Assembly (NCBI GenBank): GCA_022702545.1
Contig: JAHRBC010000006.1
Location: 2,914,001-2,978,000 of the forward strand
Length of the DNA stretch: 64,000 nt
Reading direction: 5' to 3'
DNA from: Phycomyces nitens
Lineage: Eukaryota; Mucoromycota; Mucoromycetes; Mucorales; Phycomycetaceae
The position numbers and the translations under genes are program-made. Shown piece by piece: positions 9,800 through 20,705 of the stretch (the stretch's first letter is position 1; the number at the start of each line of letters is the position of its first letter). The notes below the pieces were generated by a model that was not told the origin of the DNA, ran no database searches, and was given only the letters and a program-made list of their open reading frames with translations.

Positions 9800-11800
9800 G
9801 CAATCAAGCATAGAATGATCCCCCCATTGTTTTATACCCCGTACTTATTAGGTTTATGGTTTATATTTGTGTTTATTGGAAAGAATAGAATGGCTCTGTA
9901 CACAAGCTCTAATACTATTACTGTTTATCCTTGCCGCTTCTACCGGCCTACTTGATACTACTTGGATCGGGTGCTTCACTACTGAACAATACCTGAAAAT
10001 AGGGACCGATGGCGATTTGGGTGGTTGCGGCAGTATTCTAATACAATAAAAGTTATATTAGTGACATATATTCAAGAGTGCGGGTGTTGTTCAAGATGCG
10101 AGGTATTTTATACTTACATTGTAAGGGATGGATAAGAACGGACAAAGTGGGGCTGAGTTGTGCGGCATGGCATGGCATCTTGTATGATTAGATTGACTAG
10201 AGATGGGGTAAAGTAAATTAGTATGGGTGAATTGGGTAATAGAATAATCGATTTACATACCAGAAACAGAGTTGACAATTAAGTAGAGAGATGTTACGTG
10301 ATGACCAACAATAGATTCTTATTAAGAGTATAGAACAATATTAGTAAATAGCCAGAATAATATTATGGAAAGAGATAAAGACCAAGAAAAGGCATTACCA
10401 TTATGATAACCAGTTGTAGATGATGAAGGGGCCAGATGGGGTGGACAGTGATGGCGGTGGTCTATAGTAGAATAAGAAACGTTAAAGGAGAAAATAGTTT
10501 GACACGAAGAGTTTTTACCAAGCCACCAATGACAATACCATATAATAGACCGTTTGAGTAGAGGAGGTCTATAAGATAAAAAGAGAGAATCAGAATAGTG
10601 TTATGGAAAGTATAAAGACTAAGAGACAGCATTACCATTATGATAACAGTTGAGGATGATGGGGAAGTCAGATGGGGTGATTGATGGCGGCGGTCTATAG
10701 TAGAATAAGAAACGTTAGAGGATAAAATAGTTTGACACGAAAATATTTTTTACCAAGCCATCAATGACGATACCATATAATAGACCATTTGAGTAGAGGA
10801 GATCTATAATATAAAAAGAGAGAATCAGAATAGTGTTATGGAAAGTAGAAAGACTAAGAGACAGCATTACCATTATGATAACAGTTGAGGATGATGGGGG
10901 AGCCAGATGGGGTGATTGATGGCGGCGGTCTATAGTAGAATAAGAAACATTAAAGGGGAAAATTATTTAACACGATTTTTTACCATGCCACTGATGACCA
11001 TACCATATAATAGGCGTGTGAACGGAATATGTCTATAAAATAAAAAGAGAGAATAACAATAATATTATAGAAAAGTATAGACCAAGAAATGGCATTACCA
11101 TTATGATAACCAGTTGTAGATGATGGAAGAGACGGACAGGGTGTGATGGGGGTGACCCAAGTAGAATAAACAACGTTAGAGAAAAAAAAAAGTTTGACAC
11201 CAAAAGGTTCTTTTTTACCATGACACTGATGACGATACCAATATAATAGACTGTGTGAGTGGCAGAAGGCTATAAGATAAAAAGAGAGGATCAGAATAAT
11301 ATTATAAAAAATATAAAGACCAAAAAAAGATATTACCATTATGATTACAATCGTACATGAAGGAAGAGGTAGATGGGGTGATTGGTGGTGTGGTCTACAA
11401 TAAAATAAGCAACGTTAGAATAGAAAATCGTTTGACACAAAAAGATTTTTTTAGCCCAATATTGATGATTGAACCATATAATAAAGCTGTGTGAGTTGAG
11501 GAGGTCTATAAAATAAAAAAAAGAGAGTCAGGATAATTTGCGAGATGCTAAAGGCACATTCAACTGACCACAGATTGTTTGGATGAGCAATGCAGGCAGG
11601 ATGTATTGGAATGAGCGCATGTTTATAAAGAAGCCGCCGATTTTTTAGTGTAAAGAGGTGTAAAAAGAAAGAAAAAATGGGCCCGGATATAGGAAACGAG
11701 AGAAAGGAAAAAGAGCAAAAAGAAAAGAATACAAGGATATATAATTTGAAACAGAGACAGAATAGGTGTAATGGATAGAATCTAAAAACAAATGGAGCCA
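9800..11800 (-). other. Gene 3 unit of copy A (micro-exon gene), frame not secured
   Basis: Read on the minus strand it aligns with the gene 3 units of elements 2 and 3: a leader segment near 11640-11720, then short segments bounded by ...TATAG acceptors and GTAA/GTAT donors. The middle exon pair is amplified five times in tandem. Predicted exons are about 45-65 nt. I could not establish one reading frame through all splice sites, so coding status is unproven. It diverges from gene 2 at 12036. Its product is unknown and I recognise no family. Confidence 0.4.
10375..11545. repeat. Five-copy tandem array, period about 234 bp, of an exon-intron pair
   Basis: The word TTACCATTATGAT recurs near 10394, 10630, 10864, 11095 and 11333, and AATACCATATAATAG-like words recur at the same spacing. 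On the minus strand each unit contains two predicted exons with splice consensus (acceptor TATAG, donor GTAATG or GTAAAA). Element 2 has a single copy of the same unit at about 50580-50760. Copies are close to 85-95 percent alike by eye, the last (right) being most diverged. Confidence 0.8.
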
Positions 11801-12035
11801 TTCATTAGTGTGTACAAGAAGTGTTTGGATCCGCTCATCAAACTCTTTTTTTATAAATACTCTGTATTTTATATTCTCAAAGGCCTGTTCACACACAACA
11901 CACCCTTCTGCTTCCCAAAACCTTTCAATAAAACAAATATCAATTGTATGTATAAGACATTACATATTTTATATGAGATCCCATGAAATAAAGACAATTA
12001 ACAATTGAAAATTATTATTTGATATTTTGTAGATT

Positions 12036-13231
12036 ATGGCAAACAGACGTGCAATTGCTCCTCGAACAACTGACGAGTTCAGGGAATTGATGGACAGATT
12101 GACCAGTGTGGAGGCTGGTTTGTCCAATGTGACTGGAGAGGTGCGTTCTGTTGGCACCAGGCTAGCCACTATGGACACCAGGCTTGGTGTTATCATCCAA
12201 GATGGTGCCAGTACCATTGCCATCTTGGATGGTTTTGGAAATGTCCCTGGGGCAACTTCTTCTGCCCCCGTTGCTGCTGCTTCCGTTGCTGCTGCCCCCA
12301 TTGTTGCTGCCCTCATTGTTGCTGCTCCCGTTGCTGCTGCTCCTCTCTCCCCCACTGTGGTTGCACTTGCTGCGTTTGAAGCTCCTCAAATGCAGGAAAC
12401 CAACCGCGCATATGTGAGTATATACTATTGAAATATATTGCTAGTCTAATATCTTCTAAAAATATATTAGGGCTTCATCAGACGCTACCTGAAGACCCAA
12501 AACTTCAGGTCCAACAACCCAGACTTGGTTGAGGCTAACAACCAAAAGCCTAGCTGGAGAACGGACGTGGCCTTTAACGAGAGTCCCAACAAAGAGTTGG
12601 TACTCGAGATAATGGCCTATCTCCAGCCAAGGTTTCTCGAGTCTGGGTTGAGGTACCCTGACCTCCGCCGGTATATATACACCAACTTCAATGGAAGGCG
12701 GACTCAGGAGAAGAAGTCTTTTGAGAAGCGAGCAGAAGCGAATGCTTGCTCAAGAAGAAATGGCTGTCAGGCAGACGTGAGTTATTATTTTTATTATGAA
12801 AAGGATTCCTATTAACTCAATTGACAATCATATATTTCATCAGCATCTCACTCGCCGCCGGGAGGCATACTCCAATAACAAGGCGGCGATTGACCAAGAA
12901 ATGGACCAGGACTGCAGCAATCTCATCCAAAAGGCAGCAATGTCTGAGGGTGAGTCTGACGATGAGGGGAGCGATGCTTCATTCGGGCGTCGCATCCTCA
13001 CTGCGCGCCCAAGCTGGCGAAGCGACGAGGTAAATAAATTCGCAAAGAATATTGTTTATTATTTTTATAGAATACTAATGAATATTTTAGTTCAATCATT
13101 TCCTTGAACTCGTCGATGACTACGTGCTTGCCGGCTTGGGAACAAGACATCGTCAGATGCTTTGTCGAAAGTTTGGCCACGTCGACGAAGTAGCAGTCCC
13201 GGAGGGAATGGTCCCTCCCCCGCCTGAATAG
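12036..13231 (+). CDS. CACTA accessory gene 2, copy A (four exons)
   Basis: Exons are 12036-12413, 12471-12776, 12844-13029 and 13091-13231, all junctions GT-AG and phase 0, giving 336 residues. Exon 1 encodes a helical, Val/Ala-rich N-terminus with a low-complexity Ala/Pro segment. Exon 2 (102 residues) is basic, with SWRTDVAFNESPNKELVLEI. Exon 3 has the acidic SEGESDDEG patch and ends RPSWRSDE. Exon 4 is a short C-terminus. Five homologues lie in this window, always convergent with the transposase. Position and acidic/basic make-up suggest a DNA-binding accessory protein analogous to TnpA of EnSpm, but that is inference. No disabling change is seen. Confidence 0.75.
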
Positions 13232-13391
13232 GCCGTTAGAAATTAAAAAAATTTAAAAAAAAATAAAAAAACCTCATCTTTGCTCCTCTCATGCACTCAA
13301 TCCTAAAGACTCATTCAAATCCTATACTTGTTTATTTTATTCTGGTATGCAATCTTGTTTAAAAATGAGTAAAGACATATTTTATTAAAAC

Positions 13392-13648
13392 TTAAGCATA
13401 TATTTTTTTAGGTAAAGGGATAACCAGTATCTTCTTTACATTATTTTGGGTCATATGTTCAGCCAGTGCTACTTCTAACAGAATGCGATGTACAGGCACA
13501 ATACTGTGGTAGTTGGCTGGAGAAAATTGTGGCCTACAAATGTCAACACTTTCATGTTCTCTTGTACGCTCGGAATCAAAGACAAACCAGCGAACGTACG
13601 CGAAAACATGTTGCTTATTGTGATGACGATTTAGTCGGCCATGAGACA
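13392..13648 (-). pseudogene. C-terminal fragment of CACTA transposase, copy A
   Basis: The minus-strand frame reads HVFAYVRW, then ICRPQFSP, then HSIVPVHRILLEVALAEH and ends LVIPLPKKIYA with a stop at 13392. This matches the last about 80 residues of the transposases at 39369-42538 and 43219-46323. The fragment ends at 13649, where the terminal inverted repeat of element 1 starts, and the rest of the gene is not found on the far side of element 1. Confidence 0.75.
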
Positions 13649-13900
13649 CACTGCAAAAATACCCCCAATTCCCATATGTGTAGTTGATACAGAAGATATG
13701 GGATATAAAGGTCAATTTTCTAGCTCAGGCCCTTTTTTGTGAGTTAAGAGAAAAAATTGTATTTTAGATAGATTTTATTGGTTGTAGAGAATAGTGTAGC
13801 ATGAAAAATAAATATTAAACTCAAATCATATCAAATAAACTATACCTGAATATATCTTCTTTACTGTTAAACCAAAACATTTTAAATTATTTATTAAACA

Positions 13901-16900
13901 ATGGCTCCTATCCGTAAATCTACCAGAACAAAAGAATGCAGATGTTCTATTTGCAAGAACAAAGAGGGAGGATTTGATTTTCTCACTGTTCAAACATTTA
14001 AGCGTCATATGCTTAAAGAAGATGCCAAAAACAGTTTTTCGGTGGCAGATGTAAGATATATTTTATATTTGAATTTGTAAATTATTTAATTAATAATAAA
14101 TATGTTTTCGAATTAAATAGCAATGGAAATTGTTGATGAAGAAGAGCAATACTTTGAGGCCGTAGACAATGTAGAGGCTATGGATTTTGAGTCTGGTGGT
14201 AAGGATTTCTTAAAATTTTATTGTTTTTTTATTAAACCGATGTTGTTACACTTGGGCAGACTTGGAAAACGATATTGAAGGACATGAGGGGGTACAAGAA
14301 CCCATTAGAAACCTACCTCTTTCTGAATCTGACGCCATTTTTGGTGCAGAGGATGAATGCAGCTCGTTTGGTGACTCTGACTCTGACTCTGATAACGAAA
14401 GTGAAGATGAGATGCTTGATAATGAAGGTTTGTGTAGTACCTGAGATGCAAATACACCCATCTATATAGATTGTATATTAATGAGGTGTTTTGTGTTGAT
14501 ATTTTTCAGAATTCAACTCAGAATTGAGTTTCATTCATGGCTTTGTGGTCAAGGCTCTTGCCCTGTTCATTTCCTTTTACGTTGTCAATGAAGGCGCAAT
14601 TATCTTGATTGCAATCATAAACAAGATCTTGGATTTTTTTGGCGATTCTTTCCGAGTCCCATCAAGTGTCTCTGGTCTCAAAAGCATGGCAGGAATGAAC
14701 ACCTTGACAAAGGGAATCAAAAAATATGTTGCATGTGGTGAATGTCACAGTATTTATGAGAACAATGATGCACCTCTTTTCTGTACCTTTGACAAGTTTG
14801 GAAACAGCGCCTTGTGTGGCCATAGCTTGTTCAAGTCCAGTTCGTCCACAATCCCAAAGAAGTCATATGTGTACCAGTCAATCAAACACTCTCTGCAGAC
14901 TCTCTTTTCTCGGCCCGATTTCGAAACCCAAATCAACTCTTGGAATCGTGGTCCCAAAGTGGAAAAGACAATGTTTGATGTGTATGATGGTGCGATGTGG
15001 AACAGTGTTAAAGATATCAATGGCAACCTCTTTGTTGATGACAGCCGCTCTCTAATGTTAACACTGAATATTGACTGGTTTCAGCCATTTGATGGTGTCT
15101 CATATTCGTGTGGTGCCATTTATTTGGCAGTAAACAATCTTCCTCGCGATGTCAGGTTTAAAAAGGAGAATGTCATCCTCGTTGGATTAATGCCAGGGCC
15201 AAAAGAAGCAAAGACGTCTGAAATCAATAACTATCTCAGACCTCTTGTTGATGAATTGGAAGATCTGTACATTGGTATCAAGGTCAAGACGTACCAATGT
15301 CCATCTGGTGTGAGAATCCGCGCTGCTCTCTTTGTTGTTGCTTGTGACATCCCCGCTGCAAGAAAAGTATGTGGATTCACATCCCATACCAGTACCAATG
15401 CCTGTCATAAATGCAATCGTCAATTCTCTCGGTTAGCTGGAACGAGCTCTGTTAATTATTCTGGATTTGATTCTTCAAAGTGGCTCCTTCGCACTAGAGA
15501 TGATAATCATAAGGATGCTGAGGTCTGGAGAAATGCAGCCACTCAAGCTGAGAGGCAGCGCCTTGAAGTTGCCAGTGGTGTTCGCTGGTCCGAACTGCAT
15601 CGTCTCCAGTACTTTGACGTTGTCCGCTGCACGATTATCGATCCAATGCACAATCTTTTCTTAGGCACTGCCAAGAGAATGATGGAGAGATGGGTTGCAG
15701 ATGGTCTAATTGACAGTAGGAAACTCGTTGCCATGCAGAAGATGGTGGAGAAAATGGAGTTGCCAGCTGACTATACGGCACTAAAGACAAAGATTGGGAA
15801 GGGGTTCCCATTCATGAAGGCTGACGAGTGGAAGTCGTGGTGCTTGGTGTACTCTCCCGTGGTGTTGAAGAACGTGCTGCCACTGCCAATGTTCAAAAAC
15901 TGGATGTTTTTTGTCAATGCTTGCCGTTGTCTGACAAAGCCAAGTATCTCTGAGGACGATATTGAAGACGCACATAACAATCTAGAGCAGTTTGGTAAAG
16001 GTTGTGAGCAACTGTATGAGCCTGACCTCCTCTCTCCCAACATGCATTTACATCTTCACCTTCGTGAAACCATCCTGGACTTTGGGCCAGTTTACAGCTA
16101 CTGGCTTTTCGGTTTCGAGAGGTACAACAGTATCCTCAAGAATATCAATACCAACAGGAAAAGTGGATTCGAGGCCACATATATGAGAAGCTTTGTTGAG
16201 GACACAAGAAAGGGAGATTTTGTTCGCGGTTTCCTAAGCACACCAAGTGGACAATATTTCTCAGATGTATTTAGCAAGTTGACTATCAGTCCACGCATTG
16301 CCACCACCCCAATTCCGTACTTTGACATACCTGCCTTCTCATTGCCTGACTTCCTTGAATTAGCAGAGAACCCACTGATGACAATCCATGGTAATGAGCC
16401 TTTGCCGCCCTCAACTCTGCCATTGAAAAAGAAACCAATGAGCATGATGCCTAGACTTGAATATGATTGTCTAGTAGAATACTACCAGGTCATTCACGAT
16501 GACAAAAATATCAAAAGCTGCAATGACAACATGACTTCCTCTGCTTTTGTCAATGACTGGATTGAAATGCTCAAGTCCATCAGTATCCTTGGCCAGACAT
16601 TCAAAGGAAGGAGTGGTAGAAGTCGGCATGGGTCATACATCCAGGCATTGTTTGTTGAGGAAAAGACAGAGGCAGTGTACGCGTATGTTGGAGAGATTCA
16701 GTATCTATTTGTTCACACATTTAGTCCTGCTGTTTCTTCTTCACATCGTGGAAATGCCTACAACAGTCAACACACCTTTGCTTTTGTAAACTGGTTCAAG
16801 ACCACATCAGACACCACCAGAGAGGTTGAAGGAATTGAGGTTCACAAGGATGAATTTTCGGCTCTTGACTTTCAAAGCATTCTTCCTGTCCATCGGATTC

Positions 16901-16989
16901 TCCTGCCTGTTGCAATTGTGGATTATAAATCTAGTAGTAACATTAACAAAAAACTAGTTGTCCCTTTGCCTAGAAAGGTTTCCGCCTAA
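13901..16989 (+). CDS. CACTA (Tnp2-type) transposase, element 1
   Basis: Predicted exons are 13901-14050, about 14121-14198, 14260-14427 and 14510-16989. Exon 1 encodes a zinc knuckle (CRCSICKNKEGG...FKRHM); exons 2-3 are strongly acidic (SDSDSDNESEDE). Exon 4 is the transposase proper: CGECHSIYENN, NIDWFQPFDG (first catalytic Asp), ILVGLMPGPKE, CDIPAARK, CHKC, IIDPMHNLFLGTAKRM, then LFGFERYN with the probable catalytic Glu, and a C-terminal GEIQYLFVHTF...ILPVHRIL block. The enzyme would cut at the CACTG ends. Exon 4 is fully open over more than 820 codons. The exon 1 to 2 junction does not keep frame with the obvious acceptor; an internal acceptor near 14146 would, or translation may start at ATG 14123. 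Confidence 0.8.
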
Positions 16990-17084
16990 ATATATTTATC
17001 TTATCTCTCTTGTTCTTAATCATAACTTCATAGTTTGTTTTGCGAATCATGTGTTTAAAAAGTAAAAAAGACAAAAACAAAGAT

Positions 17085-18316
17085 TTATTCATTTTTGAAT
17101 ACCCAGGCAGGCAAATTCAAAGTCAGGTGACTTGGGGCAGGAATCTCCTTGATCGTTTTTTGCTGTCTGGGCATTCTTGTCTTTGTCTTTGTTGATGACC
17201 GTCTCAGGTCATCCTCTCTTGCAAGATGGTCAATGACCTCCAGAAGCCAGTTCAACTATATTAAACTTATCAGTCTTTTCTCATCAATCAGCACATCACT
17301 CTACAAAATATTAATTACCTCATCACTTCTCCAACTGGGACGAGCAACACAGAGAACTCGCATGCTAATACCAGGCGCAACGTCTTCCATGTCTGATTCA
17401 CCATCAGACATCACATCCTTCTGGAGGACATGGAGATAGGCCATCTCATCAGGGTTTTCAGGCTTATGGCCCATCTCCTCATCGATTGCCCTCCAGTGAC
17501 GTTTGTAGGCCTCCACCCTGCGCAAGTGGATCTATAAAAATTTTCAGATTAAATTAAAAATATCAAATCGTCTTTATACTAACCTCGACGAGCCTGGTAT
17601 TAGCCCGAACCTTTCTCTTCTTGGCAGAAGCTTGCTCTTCACTCATGTTTGAAGTGAGATGGTAGTACTTGTAATTGTTTTTAATTTTTTGCACTACCAT
17701 GCCAGGCCAAAAACCAGCAGCACGAGGCTGCGAGAGAATGTAGTCTCTCAAGTAGTTGATGACCCTGACATTGTCTGGGTGATTAATCTTCTTGTCCTTA
17801 TTCCATTTCTGTTTGCCTTCATTCTCGGCAATCAGAGCAGGATCGTTAGACGTGAGGTTCTTCTTCCACATCTTCTCATTAATGAATTCCTAGATATAAT
17901 TTATTAGAAAATATTTTTTAACAAAATAATAATAATATTCATACCAAGACAATCACACTCATATCACTAGTACCAAGTGAGCTGGAGGGGCCAACAGAAG
18001 GAGCCATTCCAACGGGACCAGCTTGGCCAAGAGGGAGCTGGCTCTGGACACCACTGGCATGGGCTTCCATGAATGTACTCATGGTCTGGTTGGTCTTGCC
18101 AGCGATGTCATAGACCATTCCCATTCTGGACTTGAGGAACCTCAAGTCTTCAAGGACAGTGGCCATTTCTGTCTGTCCTTGACTACTTTCCTCACTGCTA
18201 CTGGGGGCCCTTGGAAGGATTTCACGCTGGCTAATATGGCCAGCAGCAACACGGTGAATGGGAGCAGTTTGGTTTGCTCTGGCTTTGCATCCTGAGTTTC
18301 TCTGGTTTGAAGACAT
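17085..18316 (-). CDS. CACTA accessory gene 2, element 1 (four exons)
   Basis: Exons on the minus strand are 18316-17945, 17889-17584, 17531-17319 and 17255-17085, all phase 0 with GT-AG junctions, giving 353 residues. Exon 2 is 306 nt, as in every homologue, and encodes a basic domain with ...KINHPDNVRVINYLRDYILSQ. Exon 3 carries VMSDGESDMED and ends ARPSWRSDE. The gene converges on the transposase, with stops about 95 bp apart. It forms a subtype with the outer copy (exon 3 of 213 nt, exon 4 of 171 nt), distinct from copies A, 2 and 3 (exon 3 of 186 nt). Function is unknown; a DNA-binding partner of the transposase is a reasonable guess. Confidence 0.75.
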
Positions 18317-18593
18317 TTTCTAAATATTTTTTTTAAAATAAAATAAAATAATAAGCATAAATAAATCCATATATATTAACATATATTTCTTTGAATACAT
18401 AAACATACATTATAATTTGCAGTATAAGGTATAGTGTCAAATAAGAACAATAGTATTATATATATATATAAAAGACTGTATTTATATCTTTAAAAAATAT
18501 ATCTGGAGTACAGTAAAAAAAAAGAGTCTTGGGTACACAGTTTTCATAATCCCTTTGTTCTCATAATTTATTAGGGCTTACTATAATCTAAAA

Positions 18594-19266
18594 ATGCATA
18601 TGGATTCTTTTTTCCCAATTTTCCCTTTTTCTCTCTCTTTTTACTTTTTGCTTCCTTTATACTCTCTGGTAAGTACTTGAAAATTTTTCACGCAATTAAA
18701 AACAACCTTTAACATCTTTTCAATTATCTAAAAGGTGTCCTATAGTCACTTTTATTCAAGCTTGCACAAGAAAAATGTAAATGGGCGCACTATTTTTTAT
18801 TGCTGTTGCTAATCAGTAATCTTCATCTTGTAGATTCAAAACAACTCCTTTCAATCGCAATGGCCAAAGATGACAATGATGAAGTCGAATGGACAGAATG
18901 TACTTGGTATGTTCGAATATTTTATCACTATTAATACTAATATATTCTGTCTTTACTATCAGCCTTTTTATCAAAGAAAATTGCCGCGTTTTAACAAAGA
19001 CATGGAATATCCAACAAACCAGTTTGTCTTGGTAAGTAATCAGTCATTCCTATTGCTTTTCTAACAGAAAAATATAGATATCTTTTTCTATTACGCGTAC
19101 ACATTTTTTGATTGCTATATCATTATCTATCTTGAGATACTGTTTGGTATACCTGAAAATTTGGTCTCAAAGTCTTAGTTGTCTACTCTGTTTGAGCAAC
19201 TACTTTTCCAGTTATTCAAGATGATAGTCAATGAATCAGTTATGCTTTCTACCCGTGTTTCAAAAG
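18594..19266 (+). other. Gene 3 unit of element 1 (micro-exon gene), frame not secured
   Basis: A first exon (18594-18668) encodes 25 residues with a hydrophobic run (MHMDSFFPIFPFSLSFYFLL) and ends at a GTAAGT donor. Further predicted exons are 18834-18906, 18963-19031 and 19212-19266, each with AG before and GT after. The second can encode an acidic MAKDDNDEVEWTE stretch, but phases leave more than one possible chain. It diverges from gene 2, as in the other elements. A signal peptide or membrane anchor is possible. No known family is recognised. Confidence 0.4.
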
Positions 19267-19815
19267 GTAAAAACAAATTAGTATCAATATAGCTATAGCC
19301 ATGAATCTAGACCAAATTACTAGGCTGTATATTATGAGAAAAATATTTTATCAATAAAAATCTATTCGTAAACTATTTTCCATGACTTATTTATAAAGAA
19401 GTATAAAATAAACCCCCAATTGAAAGTGTTTAAAGTGTCAAACAGATTAAACAACCAATAAATATACGTTCTTTAGAACATAGGTGAATAGTTTGCAGAA
19501 AATAGTCGAAAAGTTTGCATCTTGATCTATTAAAAAATAGATTTTTTTATTGATATTGAAAAAATAATTCATGTAACGTTTGACTAAAAAGAAATAAGAT
19601 AACACTTTCAGTTATAGTTCTGTACACTCTTGAGTTTAACAAGCCTACACGTCCAAAAGCAGAGCTTTATATCCACCGAATTACTTCATTATCTTATATG
19701 TGTTGTTTTTTATATATGCAAGATAACATTTCAATTTAATTCTAGAATTTGTTTTTTATTTCACTCAGAATTTTACAAACTATCACATATGGGAATCGGG
19801 GGTATTTTTGCAGTG

Positions 19816-20705
19816 GAATGGACACAACTTAGTACTCCTTCAGGACAATACTCAAGTTGGTTACAGATAAGTAAAAAGAATAAACGATCCAATGATGCTG
19901 TTGTATTTGGCATAATGGTATATCAGAGAAAAGTGATATATAAACCCAGATAGCTGGATTATCTAAAATCAAGACAAACTATACCATCCAGAAATCCTTA
20001 TCCAAATATGAAAATACCATACCCAATCTATTGTGGGACAAAGTCCCAAAATACCTATTAACTAATAACACAGCTATTATGATAATGAATATCCAAGCTG
20101 ATAAGAATTATAACAATAATTATAAATACTAAGTTAACACACTTCTTGAATAAAGGACCGGATATAACTTTAACTTTTTCTCAATCACAATAAAGAGTCT
20201 CAAAGTATCCACCGTCCCTTTTCTACTACCAAATATCACAGATGCCTTTATTTCGAGGACAAACTTGTCCTTATTTATACAAAAGTCCAATTCAAAGAAT
20301 TTGGCATTTTCAAGAGTTACAACTGGATCCACAGATCCTCTTGGAGTTGATCTACCGATCAACGGGTTTGTTCAGAATAAAATGAAAAAAGAAAATAAAG
20401 ATGATCCCAAAAATATGGATCAGACTTAGACAACAATAAAATTTACAAAAAAGGAAACTAAAAGAAGTGAAAGTTCAATTTAAAATAAAGAAGTCAATCG
20501 GTTTGTTTTCAAGACCAGCAGTCAGGTGATTTAGGGTTGACGAGGAGAGAAAGCAGGTGACGTGTCAAGTTCGGTGGTCACGTGACTCGAGAGTTGAAAA
20601 TAAAGGGGAAAAAATGATGACGTTTCCAGGTCAACGTCATAGTTCTGAGTCACACGGGCTACTTTTGGTTGTAGCTAGAAAATTTTACCATGGATGCGTT
20701 GCAAT
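19816..20705. other. Unidentified coding-like segment interrupted by a solo LTR
   Basis: After removal of the solo LTR and one GATGC, a plus-strand frame runs about 90 codons from 19816 past 20240 without a stop, and a minus-strand frame is also open over this stretch. I recognise no family. The rest, to the LTR at 20706, holds TCACGTGAC-type palindromes reminiscent of the LTR family and no gene. Confidence 0.25.
19899..20240 (+). repeat. 342-bp solo LTR of gypsy element 1 family
   Basis: It begins TGTTGTATTTGG and ends CCAAATATCACA, with a 5-bp target duplication GATGC at 19894-19898 and 20241-20245. It matches the split LTR at 29995-30117 plus 54668-54886, and the inverted LTR at 23726-25951. 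Confidence 0.85.

Larger units (their letters stand above)
9780..13648 (-). mobile_element. CACTA element copy A, truncated at both ends
   Basis: It holds, from right to left, the C-terminus of a transposase gene (minus strand), a convergent gene 2 (plus strand) and a divergent gene 3 unit (minus strand). This is the same three-gene order as in the intact elements, inverted. Homology to the right third of element 2 (50340-51350, inverted) begins near 9780. The left terminus is missing. On the right the transposase is cut exactly where element 1 begins. Confidence 0.75.
13649..19815 (+). mobile_element. CACTA element 1 (6167 bp)
   Basis: The ends are inverted: CACTGCAAAAATACCCCCAA at the left and its near-complement ending GGGGGTATTTTTGCAGTG at the right. 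The order inside is transposase (+), gene 2 (-), gene 3 unit (+). The flanking triplets (ACA before, GAA after) do not match, unlike the other elements, which suggests a rearrangement after insertion. Positions about 19267-19815 hold no gene and form the right subterminal region. Confidence 0.85.

Noticed and set aside
12162..12417. Open frames on both strands over the Ala-rich part of gene 2 exon 1
   Set aside because: GCT/GTT repeats are open in several frames; the spliced sense frame is supported by homologues.
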